The notes: generated by a model not told the origin, from the letters alone. DNA of 64,000 bases from JAPXRI01 sp033813635 (GCA_033813635.1 JAPXRI010000002.1:62001-126000); one strand, 5' to 3'; positions 14,650 to 24,075 are shown, numbered from the stretch's first letter. Numbers and translations are program-made.

Positions 14650-15999
14650 TTAGTAGGCGATGCCCTGCCATTTCATGGCTTCGGCGACCTTCAGGAAGCC
14701 CGCGATGTTCGCGCCGGCCACCAGGTTGCCCGGGCAGCCGTAATCGACGGAGGCCTTGTAGCTGTTTGCGTAAATGTTCTTCATGATATCCTTAAGGCGC
14801 GCGTCGACCTCCTCAAAGGTCCAGGAAAGGCGCATGCTGTTCTGGCTCATCTCGAGGCCCGAGGTGGCGACGCCGCCGGCGTTGGCGGCCTTTGCGGGAG
14901 CGAACAGGACGCCGTGCTGCTGGAATATTCCGATCGCTTCCGGAGTGGAGGGCATGTTCGCGCCCTCGCCGACCGCGAAGCAGCCGTTCTTGACCAGGAG
15001 GCTCGCGCTCTCGCCGTTAATCTCGTTCTGCGTAGCGCAGGGCAGCGCGATATCGCATTTGACGGACCATATGCCGGAGCAACCGGGGATGTAGACGGAG
15101 CCCGGAACGCGGTGGGCATACTCGCTGATGCGTCCCCGTTCGACTTCCTTGATCTGTTTGACGACGCTGAGGTCTACGCCGTTTTCGTCGACGATATAGC
15201 CGGAGGAATCCGACATGGCCACGACTTTCGCGCCGAGCTCGGTGGCCTTCTGATGGGCGTATATCGCCACATTGCCCGAACCCGAGACCACGACGCGCAT
15301 GCCCTTGAAGCTCTTGCCGGCGGATTTGAGCATTTCGTCGACAAAATAGCAGAGACCGTAGCCGGTGGCCTCGGTCCTGACGAGCGAACCGCCCGCGTAG
15401 AGCGACTTGCCGGTCAGAACGCCGGTGAATTCGTTTCTGAGCCTCTTGTACTGGCCGAACATATAGCCAATTTCGCGCGCGCCCACGCCGATATCGCCGG
15501 CCGGCACGTCGGTGTCAGCGCCGATATGCTTGGAGAGCTCCGTCATGAACGACTGGCAGAACCTCATGATTTCGCCGTCACTCTTGCCCTTCGGGTCGAA
15601 ATCGGATCCGCCCTTGCCGCCGCCCATCGGCAGACCGGTCAGGCTGTTCTTGAAGATCTGCTCAAAGCCCAAAAATTTGATGACGGAGGCGCAGACGCTG
15701 GGATGGAATCTCAGTCCGCCCTTATATGGTCCGATTGCCGAGTTGAATTGCACCCGGTAGCCGCGGTTGACTCTGACGGCGCCCTTGTCGTCGATCCAGC
15801 TGACGCGGAAAGCAATAAAGCGCTCGGGCTCGACAATTCTGTCGAATACCCCCGCGTCAATCAGGTCCTGCCTGCGCTCGGCCACGGGCTGAAGCGATTC
15901 GAGGACCTCGTAGACAGCCTGTAAAAATTCGCTCTCACCTGGATTGCGCTTTTTTACGGTGTCATATACCCCCAACAAATAACTGTTTGTTATTGCCAT
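14650..15999 (-). CDS. gdhA: NADP-type glutamate dehydrogenase
   Basis: Interconverts 2-oxoglutarate plus ammonium and glutamate, a main entry of nitrogen. The hexameric-type enzyme of 449 residues has the substrate-binding lysine K93 (PYKGGLRF), the catalytic lysine K129 (PMGGGKGGSDFDPKGKS) and the nucleotide loop VSGSGNVAIY. NADP use is inferred from similarity to the bacterial biosynthetic type. ATG 15999 follows AAAGGGAG. A single-gene unit with its own promoter is likely. Confidence 0.97.
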   Translation of the reverse strand: MAITNSYLLGVYDTVKKRNPGESEFLQAVYEVLESLQPVAERRQDLIDAGVFDRIVEPERFIAFRVSWIDDKGAVRVNRGYRVQFNSAIGPYKGGLRFHPSVCASVIKFLGFEQIFKNSLTGLPMGGGKGGSDFDPKGKSDGEIMRFCQSFMTELSKHIGADTDVPAGDIGVGAREIGYMFGQYKRLRNEFTGVLTGKSLYAGGSLVRTEATGYGLCYFVDEMLKSAGKSFKGMRVVVSGSGNVAIYAHQKATELGAKVVAMSDSSGYIVDENGVDLSVVKQIKEVERGRISEYAHRVPGSVYIPGCSGIWSVKCDIALPCATQNEINGESASLLVKNGCFAVGEGANMPSTPEAIGIFQQHGVLFAPAKAANAGGVATSGLEMSQNSMRLSWTFEEVDARLKDIMKNIYANSYKASVDYGCPGNLVAGANIAGFLKVAEAMKWQGIAY

Positions 16000-16035
16000 T
16001 CCTTTGTTTCTCCCTTTCGATGGTTGAATGGATTA

Positions 16036-16064
16036 ATTATACATTATCCTGTAAAATAATTCAA
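16036..16064 (-). promoter_or_regulatory. Sigma-A promoter for gdhA
   Basis: On the minus strand TTGAAT (16064-16059), 17-base spacer, TATAAT (16041-16036). Confidence 0.7.
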
Positions 16065-16102
16065 TAAAAATATCGGCGGGTCTATCGAAAACTATCTATT
16101 CG

Positions 16103-17818
16103 TCAGGCTCTGAGAAACTGGGTGTTGTACAGCTTGGCGTATATCCCGTTTTGTTCCAGAAGCTCGTCGTGGGTGCCGCGCTCCACAACCCCCTCGTCGG
16201 TTAAAACGATGATCTCGTCCGCGTTTCGCACCGTGGAGAGGCGGTGGGCGACAATCAGCGTCGTCCTGTCCGCGCTCAGGGCGTCGAGCGACTGCTGGAC
16301 CTGGAGCTCCGTAACATTGTCGAGCGCGCTGGTCGCCTCGTCGAGAATAAGAATTTTCGGGTTTTTCAGAAACACCCGGGCGATGGCGATCCGCTGCTTC
16401 TGGCCGCCGGAGAGCTTCACGCCCCGCTCGCCGATATAGGTGTCGTAGCCGTCCGGCAGAGACATGATGAAATCATGGATGTTGGCCTTTTTCGCGGCCT
16501 CGACGACATCATCCCGGGTCGCGCCGACCCGCCCGCAGTAGATGTTGTCAAAAATCGAGCCGGTGAATAAAAACACATCCTGCTGCACGATGCCGATGCT
16601 TTTGCGAAGCGACGAGCGGGTAAACTTCCGGATATCGGTCCCGTCGATTTTAATCTCGCCGCCGCTGATCTCGTAAAACCTCGGCAGCAGGTGGCAGAGC
16701 GTCGTCTTGCCACCGCCGGAGGGCCCCACCAGCGCTACCTTCCTCCCGGGCATGATCTCTATGTTGATTCCGGAAAGGACCTGCTTGTCCTCCCCGTAGG
16801 TGAAGCTCACGTCGTTAATCTCGATGTGGCCTTTGACTTCCGTCAGCTCGACCGAGTCGGGTGCGTCCTCTTCTACGGGTGTGTCGATGATCTCGAGAAA
16901 CCGCACAAAGCCGGACATGCCGTTCTGGTACTGCTCGATGAAGTTGATAAGCCTTCTGATGGGGTCGAGGAAGATGTTCACGTAGACCAGATACGCCGCG
17001 AAATCGCCGACAGTAATGCTGCCGAAGTAGGTAAACAGACCTCCGGCCAGCAGCAGCACCACGTTTAGAAAATCAATGATCAGCGTGTTCCCCGCCTGGA
17101 ACTCGGCCATCACCCGGTACGCCCTGTCGCGGGAACGCATGAACGACTCGTTATTGGCTGCGAAGCGCTCCGCCTCGTAGTCGCGGTTAACGAACGCCTT
17201 GGAGATCCGAATCCCAGAGATGCTGTTCTCGAGCGCGGCGTTCACCTCGGCCACTTCCTCCCGAGACTTTTTGAACGCGTCCATCATCTTGAGGCGCTTT
17301 TTTGCGGAGAACAGGACCAGCACCGGCAGGAACGCGAAGATGATCAGCGTCAGCGGGAGGTTCATCGAAGCCATGCCGATAAAGGAGCCGACGAGGAGGA
17401 CCAGTGAGATGAACAGGTCCTCCGGTCCGTGGTGGGCGAGCTCCGATATGTCGAAAAGATCGGTGATAATGCGGGACATCACCGAGCCGGTCTTGTTGTT
17501 GTCGAAAAACGAGAAGGGCAGGTCCTGGAGCCTGATAAAAATATCCTGCCGCATCTCGCCCTGCATGCGCACGCCCATTACGTGCCCGTAGTACTGGATA
17601 AAGTAGTTGAGAAAGCGCTTCACGATATAGGCCGCCAAAAGCACGGCGGACATGATGACCAGCATTTTTACGTTTTTGTCCGGTATGTACACGTTGGTCG
17701 CCAGACGGGTGATGACCGGGAACAGAAGACTGCAGCCGGATAAAAGGAACGCGCAAAGCATGTCAAGCCCGAAAATCAGCTTGTGGGGCCTGTAGTACGA
17801 AATAAACCTCTTAATCAC
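16103..17818 (-). CDS. ABC exporter half-transporter (permease plus ATPase)
   Basis: A 571-residue fused half-transporter that would dimerise to export lipids, drugs or peptides. Residues 1-300 contain about six membrane helices of the type I exporter fold. The nucleotide-binding domain follows, with Walker A GPSGGGKTT, signature LSGGQKQR, Walker B ILILDEATSALD and the H-loop VAHRLST. The start is GTG 17818 (GAAAGGAT upstream). It lies 61 bases after the phosphoribosyltransferase gene on the same strand. The substrate is unknown and no partner half-transporter is adjacent. Confidence 0.93.
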   Translation of the reverse strand: MIKRFISYYRPHKLIFGLDMLCAFLLSGCSLLFPVITRLATNVYIPDKNVKMLVIMSAVLLAAYIVKRFLNYFIQYYGHVMGVRMQGEMRQDIFIRLQDLPFSFFDNNKTGSVMSRIITDLFDISELAHHGPEDLFISLVLLVGSFIGMASMNLPLTLIIFAFLPVLVLFSAKKRLKMMDAFKKSREEVAEVNAALENSISGIRISKAFVNRDYEAERFAANNESFMRSRDRAYRVMAEFQAGNTLIIDFLNVVLLLAGGLFTYFGSITVGDFAAYLVYVNIFLDPIRRLINFIEQYQNGMSGFVRFLEIIDTPVEEDAPDSVELTEVKGHIEINDVSFTYGEDKQVLSGINIEIMPGRKVALVGPSGGGKTTLCHLLPRFYEISGGEIKIDGTDIRKFTRSSLRKSIGIVQQDVFLFTGSIFDNIYCGRVGATRDDVVEAAKKANIHDFIMSLPDGYDTYIGERGVKLSGGQKQRIAIARVFLKNPKILILDEATSALDNVTELQVQQSLDALSADRTTLIVAHRLSTVRNADEIIVLTDEGVVERGTHDELLEQNGIYAKLYNTQFLRA

Positions 17819-17879
17819 TTAGCCAAATCCTTTCGTCAGAGGGTGCGGGGAGCCGCGGCGGGAGTGACTCGCGGAAAAG

Positions 17880-18422
17880 CTAATCTCTGAAAAACAGCGG
17901 TATTTTTCCGAGAACAATCAGGTCGTCCCGCTCGTTGGCGTCGCCCTCGGATAATATGGCCGCTCTCGCGGCGACGGTGCCGCCGGCCTCGGCCACAAGC
18001 TGCTCGATGGCGGCGAGCGACGCGCCGGTGGAGATCACATCGTCCACGATTGCGACTTTCTTGCCCTTGATCCGCTGGGCGTCCTCCTCGTCAAGGCAGA
18101 GGATCTGGTCGTCCTTCGTCGTGATAGAGTGGACCTTCGTCACGATCGGGTGCGCCATATATCCCTTGATGGATTTGCGCGCGATGATGTAGCGCGGCAT
18201 TTTCATCACCTTCGCCATCTCGTAGATCAGCGGTATGCTCTTCGCCTCGGCGGTGATCAGATAATCCACCTTAGGGAGCTTTTCGGCCAGCGCCCTCGCG
18301 CAGGGCTCGACGATCTCGGTGTCGCCGAAAATGACGAACGCCGCGATAGACAGCTTGTCGCTTATGGGTACGATGGGCAAATCGCGCTCGATGCCCGCCA
18401 CTTTAATTCTGTGATAATTCAT
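17880..18422 (-). CDS. Type I phosphoribosyltransferase (adenine PRT-like)
   Basis: A purine-salvage type enzyme. The PRPP-binding motif VAIVDDVISTGASL lies near residue 125, with a YLITAEAKSIPLIYEMA hood/loop region of the adenine-PRT and PurR-like group before it. The length is 180 residues from ATG 18422, which follows CAGGTGG; an upstream in-frame extension has no ribosome site. The exact base specificity (adenine or xanthine) cannot be fixed, and no PurR-type DNA-binding domain is present. Confidence 0.85.
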   Translation of the reverse strand: MNYHRIKVAGIERDLPIVPISDKLSIAAFVIFGDTEIVEPCARALAEKLPKVDYLITAEAKSIPLIYEMAKVMKMPRYIIARKSIKGYMAHPIVTKVHSITTKDDQILCLDEEDAQRIKGKKVAIVDDVISTGASLAAIEQLVAEAGGTVAARAAILSEGDANERDDLIVLGKIPLFFRD

Positions 18423-18476
18423 TAAAACCACCTGTCCTTTATTGAATTCGCCTTGTCGCAAGACGCCGCAAAATAT

Positions 18477-18505
18477 CCATGGGACTGCAATAAACAGCCC
18501 CATGG
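18477..18505 (-). terminator. Hairpin after the zinc-ribbon membrane protein gene
   Basis: CCATGGG-G-CTG and CAG-T-CCCATGG arms on the minus strand, followed by ATATTTTGC. The U-run is poor, so termination may be partial and allow read-through into the phosphoribosyltransferase gene. Confidence 0.45.
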
Positions 18506-18533
18506 CAGAATGACTATTTATCCTTTTATAAAC

Positions 18534-19328
18534 TCAGCCGGCGTAATCGCAGTCAAACGAGTAGCTCATTGTGATGCTCCCCTGGATTTCCTCCGAATCG
18601 AATATAACGCTGATCTTCAAGGTTCCGGTGAGATTGTATCCGTCTTGCCTGTCCTCGTGGAGATAGACCTCATGCTCCTGCTTAATCGTGTAAAAGCCGA
18701 ATCCGGTCTCCTCGTAAGAGTCCTTGCTGACGCCCTTAATCAGTCTGAAATCGTCGATATACAGGGAGCCGAGTTCGCCCACATCGCTGTAGACGGAGAG
18801 CGTATAATCGTCCAGGTTCAGCTCGCAGTAGCCGCTGTCGCCTTTGAAATCGTTCAGGTCGCCGTAGCCTATGTAAGCCTGGATATCCTCGATATCGCCC
18901 TTGATTTTTACGTCTGTGACTTTGATCGAGCCCTCATAATAGCCGATGATATCGTCGTAGTCGTATCTGGTCAGCACCGGGCCTCCGCTGCCGCCGCCTC
19001 CGGCTAAAACGGCTATCAGAATAACCGCAGTTATAACCACCGCAGCCGCCGCGACGGCGCCGATTATGACGCCCGTTTTCCTTTTTTTAGGGGGGGGTCC
19101 GTAGGGGTACTGGCCGTATTGCGGCTGGTAGGGCTGGTACTGCGGATAGGGTTGATAGGGTGTGTACTGCCGTTCGGGCTGCCCGGGCTGCTGCTCAGAT
19201 CGGGGCGGATTTTGCTGCGTCGGCGCGTCGTACTGCTGCGGTGGGCTCTGCTTTGCGCCGCAGTGCTGACAGAAGGCGTCGTTTTCCTCTATTTCCTTTC
19301 CGCAGCTCTGACAGAATCTTTTGGCCAT
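18534..19328 (-). CDS. Zinc-ribbon, Pro/Gln/Tyr-rich, single-pass membrane protein
   Basis: The N-terminal double zinc ribbon (CQSCGKEIEENDAFCQHCG, residues 6-24) is followed by a 60-residue linker rich in proline, glutamine and tyrosine with repeats of the type YQPYPQ. A basic stop (PPPKKRK), a membrane helix (about 85-108) and a beta-rich extracellular domain of about 155 residues follow. I recognise no named family for the outer domain. The start ATG 19328 follows GGAGGAGG. The design resembles sensor or envelope proteins with a cytoplasmic zinc knob. Function is unknown. Confidence 0.75.
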   Translation of the reverse strand: MAKRFCQSCGKEIEENDAFCQHCGAKQSPPQQYDAPTQQNPPRSEQQPGQPERQYTPYQPYPQYQPYQPQYGQYPYGPPPKKRKTGVIIGAVAAAAVVITAVILIAVLAGGGGSGGPVLTRYDYDDIIGYYEGSIKVTDVKIKGDIEDIQAYIGYGDLNDFKGDSGYCELNLDDYTLSVYSDVGELGSLYIDDFRLIKGVSKDSYEETGFGFYTIKQEHEVYLHEDRQDGYNLTGTLKISVIFDSEEIQGSITMSYSFDCDYAG

Positions 19329-19518
19329 GCGGTGTTCCTCCTCCTCCATATTTTTCACGTCTGCGCCTCTTAATACAATATACCACAAAACGGGATAAAA
19401 ATCACCATCTTTTTGAAACGGACGACCCCTTAAAGGGGTTTTTTTAAGCGCCCGGCCCGCCTATTCATATAGACGGACAAGGGTGTCGCAAAAAATTTCT
19501 GAAATACGGAAAAAGGTA

Positions 19519-19548
19519 TTGACAAACGCCGCGGGGTAAAAGTATAAT
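19519..19548 (+). promoter_or_regulatory. Sigma-A promoter of the T-box/trpB2 transcript
   Basis: TTGACA (19519-19524), 18-base spacer, TATAAT (19543-19548). The 19389-19518 stretch before it holds only a short CCCC/GGGG hairpin with a T-run (19425-19445) and no gene. Confidence 0.75.
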
Positions 19549-19559
19549 ATACCAAATTA

Positions 19560-19850
19560 AGATTTTAAACCTGAGATTGAGAAGAGTAGGTGCGTTTTAA
19601 ACCGCAGCTCCGGTAAAACGGGGCGACAGAGAGCCGCAGGTTGGTGGGATTGCGGCGGGTGGCGCGCGCTGAATGGGCTCATGAGGGCGGAACGAAGCGG
19701 TGATATAGCCGCCTTAGCATCCGACGGATTCTTCCCCCGTTAGCGAAGGAAGCCCGTATGGAAGTACGGGATAGAGCCGGGCAATTTTGCCAATTTGGGT
19801 GGCACCGCAGGATAATACTCCTGTCCCATTGTTATACGTGGGACAGGAGT
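19560..19850 (+). promoter_or_regulatory. T-box leader with tryptophan (UGG) specifier
   Basis: The leader senses uncharged tRNA. The T-box sequence TGGGTGGCACCGC is at 19796-19808. Stem I has the AGTA bulge, the distal AGGTTGGTGGGA part and, on the 3' side, GAA followed by the specifier TGG at 19674-19676. The terminator ACTCCTGTCCCA/TGGGACAGGAGT (19817-19850) with a following T-run competes with the antiterminator. The Trp codon agrees with the downstream tryptophan-synthesis gene. Confidence 0.92.
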
Positions 19851-19878
19851 TTTTATATTTTAAAGGAGATGAAAAGCG

Positions 19879-21258
19879 ATGGAAAAGATCCCGTACAAAA
19901 TTTACCTTGAAGAAAAAGAGATGCCGCTGGCGTGGTACAATATGAAGGCGGACATGAAGGAGCAGCACGACCCGTTTCTGAACCCGGCCACGCTCAAGCC
20001 CTGTACGAAAGAGGACCTTCTGCCGGTATTCTGCGAGGAGCTTGTGGACCAGGAGCTGAACTCAAAGGACAGGTATATTGAAATACCGGAGGAAATCCGG
20101 AGCTTTTATCGGATGTACCGCCCGTCCCCGGTGGTCAGGGCGTACTGCCTTGAGGAATATCTGAAAACGCCCGCGCGCATATTCTACAAATTCGAGGGCT
20201 CGAACACCTCCGGCTCGCATAAGCTGAATTCCGCGGCCGCCCAGGTGTACTACGCCAAAAAGCAGGGTATAAAAAAGCTGACCACCGAGACCGGGGCCGG
20301 CCAGTGGGGCACCGCGCTTTCGATGGCCTGCGCGTACTACGGTATGGATCTGACGGTGTTCATGGTCAAAGGCTCCTACGAACAGAAGCCGTACCGCAAA
20401 GCCGTGATGGAGACCTACGGGGCGAAGGTGCACGCCTCCCCCTCCGACACCACAGCCGCCGGCAGAAAAATCCGCGAGCAAAACCCCGGCACCACGGGAA
20501 GCCTCGGCTGCGCGATATCGGAGGCGATCGAGCTCGCCGTCACGACGGAGGGCTGCCGGTATGTGCTCGGCTCGGTGCTCGACCACGTCATTTTGCACCA
20601 GTCGATAATCGGCCTCGAGGCCAAGGCCGCGCTGGAGAAATACGGCGTCTACCCGGACATCATCATCGGCTGCGCGGGGGGCGGCTCAAACCTGGGCGGC
20701 CTAATCGCACCGTTCATAGGCGACAAGATATCCGGCAGGCACAACCCCAGAATCATCGCGGTGGAGCCCGCCTCCTGCCCGTCGTTCACCCGCGGCGTCT
20801 ACCGGTACGATTTCGGCGACACGGGAAAGACCACGCCGCTGATGCGGATGTACACGCTGGGCAGCACGTTCATCCCGGCCTCCAACCACGCCGGCGGCCT
20901 CCGCTACCACGGCATGAGCCCGATTCTATCGAAGCTCCACCATGACGGCTATTTCGAGGCCCGCTCGGAGGAGCAGACGAAGGTCTTCAAGGCGGCGACG
21001 ATGTTTGCGCGCTGCGAGGGCATCCTGCCGGCGCCCGAGTCCTCCCACGCGATCCGGGCAGCGATCGACGAGGCGCTTTTGTGCAAAGTGACCGGCGAGA
21101 AAAAGGATATCCTGTTCGGTCTGTCTGGAACGGGCTATTTCGATATGAGCGCGTATATGAGCTTCAACGCCGGTACGATGTCGGACGATATCCCGACGGA
21201 CGCGGAGCTCTCGAAATACGCCGCCACCCTTCCGAAAATACCGGGAATCCAGGAGTAA
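19879..21258 (+). CDS. TrpB2-type tryptophan synthase beta chain
   Basis: A PLP enzyme that joins indole and serine to make tryptophan. The 459-residue length, N-terminal extension and motifs place it in the TrpB2 group rather than the classical TrpB. The Schiff-base lysine is K115 (TSGSHKLNSA), the TETGAGQWG motif contacts substrate, and the phosphate loop is CAGGGSNLGG. No trpA or other trp gene adjoins it, so it probably works alone on free indole. It is controlled by the Trp T-box. The start follows AAAGGAGATG. Confidence 0.93.
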   Translation: MEKIPYKIYLEEKEMPLAWYNMKADMKEQHDPFLNPATLKPCTKEDLLPVFCEELVDQELNSKDRYIEIPEEIRSFYRMYRPSPVVRAYCLEEYLKTPARIFYKFEGSNTSGSHKLNSAAAQVYYAKKQGIKKLTTETGAGQWGTALSMACAYYGMDLTVFMVKGSYEQKPYRKAVMETYGAKVHASPSDTTAAGRKIREQNPGTTGSLGCAISEAIELAVTTEGCRYVLGSVLDHVILHQSIIGLEAKAALEKYGVYPDIIIGCAGGGSNLGGLIAPFIGDKISGRHNPRIIAVEPASCPSFTRGVYRYDFGDTGKTTPLMRMYTLGSTFIPASNHAGGLRYHGMSPILSKLHHDGYFEARSEEQTKVFKAATMFARCEGILPAPESSHAIRAAIDEALLCKVTGEKKDILFGLSGTGYFDMSAYMSFNAGTMSDDIPTDAELSKYAATLPKIPGIQE

Positions 21259-21282
21259 GCTATATAAAACCGCACAACCGCT

Positions 21283-21312
21283 ATCCCGCCGGGACGTCTG
21301 TCCCGGCGGGAT
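21283..21312 (+). terminator. Terminator of trpB2
   Basis: ATCCCGCCGGGAC and GTCCCGGCGGGAT perfect 13-bp arms with a GTCT loop, then GCTTTTTTTT. Confidence 0.92.
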
Positions 21313-21324
21313 GCTTTTTTTTGC

Positions 21325-22446
21325 TTATTTTTCTCTGTTTGCCGTCCCCGCCGTCCCGGAGAGCGCGGCTCTGACTTCCGCGTCGCGTTCAAACAGCGCG
21401 CAGCCGCCGTCATGTTTTCCGCCGATGAGGCCGTTCTCGCAGAGCTTTTTGAACAGCGGCGAGCGCAGCACCTCGGTGAAGCTGCTCTTCCGGAGGTCCA
21501 TGTCCGAATAGGGCGAAAACGGGCAGGGCTCCGCACTGCCGTCGGGGTTGATGTGGAAAAAGCCCCTTCCCGCGGCGAGACAGCCGCCGAGCTTTTTTTC
21601 GTCCCCGGGGAAGGCCAGAAACACCATGCCGGGGTATTTCAGCCCGAGAACGCGCCGCTTCTCGTCAAAATGGGAGCGATCGGCTTCGGTAAACGCCAGG
21701 TCCTTTTCCGAGGCGTCCACCGGAACGTATTCGATGTAGAAAACGAGCCTGCAGCCCAGCGCCTTAAGCGCATCGAGAAATTCCTCGGAGACGGCTTCGC
21801 CGAGGTTGGCCCTGTTCACGGTGACGGAGGCGCCGTAGAGGACGGCGTTTTCGTTGAGCGCATGCATTTTTTCCAGAAGCTTATCGTAAACCCCGGCTCC
21901 GCGCCTTGCGTCCGTCGTCGTCCGGCCGCCTTCGATGCTTAGGACCGGCACCAGATTTCTTTTGCGCGAGAACAGCTCAATGTCATCGCTCTCGATCAGC
22001 GTCCCGTTGGTGAAAATCGGGAAAATGAGTTTTTTATGGGCCGAGGCCTTCAGAATAACGTCCCTTCGCATCATCGGCTCGCCGCCCGCCAGCAGCGCGA
22101 ACGAGCACCCGGCTTTTTCGGCTTCGGTGAATATCCTTCCCCATTCGTCCGCCGAAAGCAGATTTTTGCTCTCGCTCTCGCCGCAGAGGCCGTTTGACCG
22201 GGCGTAGCACCCTGCGCAGCGGAGGTTGCAGCTCCGGGTGACGCTGCAGATCAGGAACGCCGGGATATGGAGGCCGGAACGTTCATGCTTTGAACGGATT
22301 CTTCCGGCCTTTTTCTGTGCGCGCCTGTAATGCAAAAGAAAAAGCGCCTCCCGGGGATTTCTGATGCCTGACTTTAAAATGTCCGTTATCAGACCGGAAA
22401 CGGCGGTGTTCATATAGTCGGTCAGCTCACGGCTGCTGTCAATCAT
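21325..22446 (-). CDS. Radical SAM/SPASM-type protein
   Basis: The N-terminal radical SAM cluster motif CNLRCAGC (C73, C77, C80) is followed by LLAGGEPMMR and IFTNGTLI, typical of the peptide-modifying radical SAM branch. A C-terminal cysteine region (GGCLAAGRGFFHINPDGSAEPCPFSPYSD) is shaped like SPASM auxiliary-cluster domains but has few cysteines. The length is 373 residues from ATG 22446, which has GCAGGT upstream. No precursor-peptide gene is visible nearby. It may modify a protein or act in an unknown pathway. Confidence 0.85.
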   Translation of the reverse strand: MIDSSRELTDYMNTAVSGLITDILKSGIRNPREALFLLHYRRAQKKAGRIRSKHERSGLHIPAFLICSVTRSCNLRCAGCYARSNGLCGESESKNLLSADEWGRIFTEAEKAGCSFALLAGGEPMMRRDVILKASAHKKLIFPIFTNGTLIESDDIELFSRKRNLVPVLSIEGGRTTTDARRGAGVYDKLLEKMHALNENAVLYGASVTVNRANLGEAVSEEFLDALKALGCRLVFYIEYVPVDASEKDLAFTEADRSHFDEKRRVLGLKYPGMVFLAFPGDEKKLGGCLAAGRGFFHINPDGSAEPCPFSPYSDMDLRKSSFTEVLRSPLFKKLCENGLIGGKHDGGCALFERDAEVRAALSGTAGTANREK

Positions 22447-22650
22447 GAAATTACCTGCCGATATTAAATATTTTAGTGCAGAAATGTGGCCAAATCCTAT
22501 GATACCACTGCAACGGGCGCAAAGCAAGCGGAAAAAACACGAGGTTTTTGCCGGGGGATTTAAGCCGTTGCCGTAAAACGCTATGGAAAAAACGGGAGAA
22601 GAGGATTATAATATCCCTGTTTATAATTGAAAGGGTTGGGTAAGAGGGCC

Positions 22651-24030
22651 ATGGCTTCTTTTTTTTCGCGCAAAGATACGGACATGACGGAAGGAAATAT
22701 CACCGGACATCTGATCTCGTTCGCCGTGCCTTTGCTGATAGGCAATATCTTTCAGCAGCTCTACAACACGGTGGACAGTGTAGTGGTGGGGAATTTCGTC
22801 GGCAAGGAAGCGCTGGCGGCGGTCGGCAGCGTTTCGCCGATCATCAACACGCTGATCGGTTTTTTTATGGGTCTGTCCGCGGGCGCGAGCGTCGTGATAT
22901 CGCAGTGCTACGGTGCGCGGGACGATAAAAACGTGCACGACGCGGTACATACCACATTAGTGATGACCTTTATCCTCTGCGCGGTGTTCACGCTGGTAGG
23001 CGTCGTGATGGTGCCGTATATGCTGAAGCTGATGTCCACGCCGGAGGATGTTTTTGACGGGGCGGCGGAGTATCTCCGGATCTATTTTTACGGAGTGACG
23101 GGGCTTTTGATCTACAACATGGGCTCGGGAATACTCCGCGCCGTCGGCGATTCCAGGCGCCCGCTCTACTTTCTGATTTTCTCCGCAGTGGTGAACACGG
23201 TTCTGGACCTGGCGTTTGTAATCTTCTTCCATTGGGGCATCGCGGGGGTGGCGATAGCGACGGTTATTGCCCAGTGCCTGTCTGCCGCGCTTATCCTGTA
23301 TGTGCTGACCAAAACTACCGGCTCATACCGCATCGTATGGACGCATGTGGGGGTAAACGGCGGTCTGATGCGCAAAATATGGAAAATAGGGCTGCCGTCG
23401 GCGCTGCAGCAGGCGATCACATCGTTTTCCAACGTGTTTGTGCAGGCCTATATCAACAGGTTCGGATCAGCCTGTATGGCCGGGTGGACCTCCTACGGCA
23501 AGATCGACCAGTTTGCGCTTTTACCGATGCAGTCCCTCGCCCTGTCCGTTACGACGTTCGTCGGCCAGAACCTCGGAGCTAACAACATAAAGCGCGCGAA
23601 GGCCGGCACAAAACGCGCGGTGATGCTGTCGCTGATTATCACGGCGGTGCTTATCGTTCCGCTGATGCTTTTCCCTAGGCAATTGATCTCGATGTTCAAC
23701 GACGACCCGGAGGTTCTCCGCTACGGAAGCCTGTTTATCCGTACTATTTCGCCGTTCTATCTATTATGCGTGATCAATCAGATTTATTCGGGCTCACTGC
23801 GCGGCGCGGGCGACGCGAAGGCGCCGATGGTCATTATGCTGACGTCGTTTGTCGTGTTCCGCCAGATCTACCTGTTCGTGATGTCAAGGCTGACGGACAG
23901 CGAGATACCCGTCGCCCTCGGTTATCCGATAGGCTGGCTGCTGTGCAGCGTGCTGATTTTTATCTATTACAAGCGCGGTGCCTGGGAGACCAGAAGGGTG
24001 GTCGTCAACGAGAGTTCGGTAACGGTATAG
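22651..24030 (+). CDS. MATE family efflux transporter
   Basis: A multidrug and toxin extrusion pump of about 12 helices, driven by Na+ or H+. It begins with the family's ITGHLISFAVPLLIGNIFQQLYNTVD region and contains the repeated MATE half (LPSALQQAITSFSNVFVQAYIN). The length is 459 residues from ATG 22651. TTG 22627 is an alternative, but a TATAAT at 22607-22612 places transcription start too close to it. The substrate is unknown. A bidirectional terminator follows. Confidence 0.92.
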   Translation: MASFFSRKDTDMTEGNITGHLISFAVPLLIGNIFQQLYNTVDSVVVGNFVGKEALAAVGSVSPIINTLIGFFMGLSAGASVVISQCYGARDDKNVHDAVHTTLVMTFILCAVFTLVGVVMVPYMLKLMSTPEDVFDGAAEYLRIYFYGVTGLLIYNMGSGILRAVGDSRRPLYFLIFSAVVNTVLDLAFVIFFHWGIAGVAIATVIAQCLSAALILYVLTKTTGSYRIVWTHVGVNGGLMRKIWKIGLPSALQQAITSFSNVFVQAYINRFGSACMAGWTSYGKIDQFALLPMQSLALSVTTFVGQNLGANNIKRAKAGTKRAVMLSLIITAVLIVPLMLFPRQLISMFNDDPEVLRYGSLFIRTISPFYLLCVINQIYSGSLRGAGDAKAPMVIMLTSFVVFRQIYLFVMSRLTDSEIPVALGYPIGWLLCSVLIFIYYKRGAWETRRVVVNESSVTV

Positions 24031-24047
24031 TTAGCAGCATGGAAAAA

Positions 24048-24075
24048 GGAGACGGGCGATTTTTAGCCCGTCTCC
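24048..24075 (+). terminator. Bidirectional terminator between MATE and SLH genes
   Basis: GGAGACGGGC and GCCCGTCTCC arms, with GAAAAA on the left and ATTTGATAATG on the right. It can serve both convergent genes. Confidence 0.75.

Noticed and set aside
14309..14653. Overlapping open frames on both strands in the palindrome block
   Set aside because: The translations are Arg/Pro/Ser-rich, span hairpin arms in both directions and have no ribosome sites. They are by-products of the repeat.
19425..19445. CCCC/GGGG hairpin with T-run on the plus strand
   Set aside because: It looks like a short terminator, but no plus-strand gene or promoter lies upstream. Possibly only a remnant.
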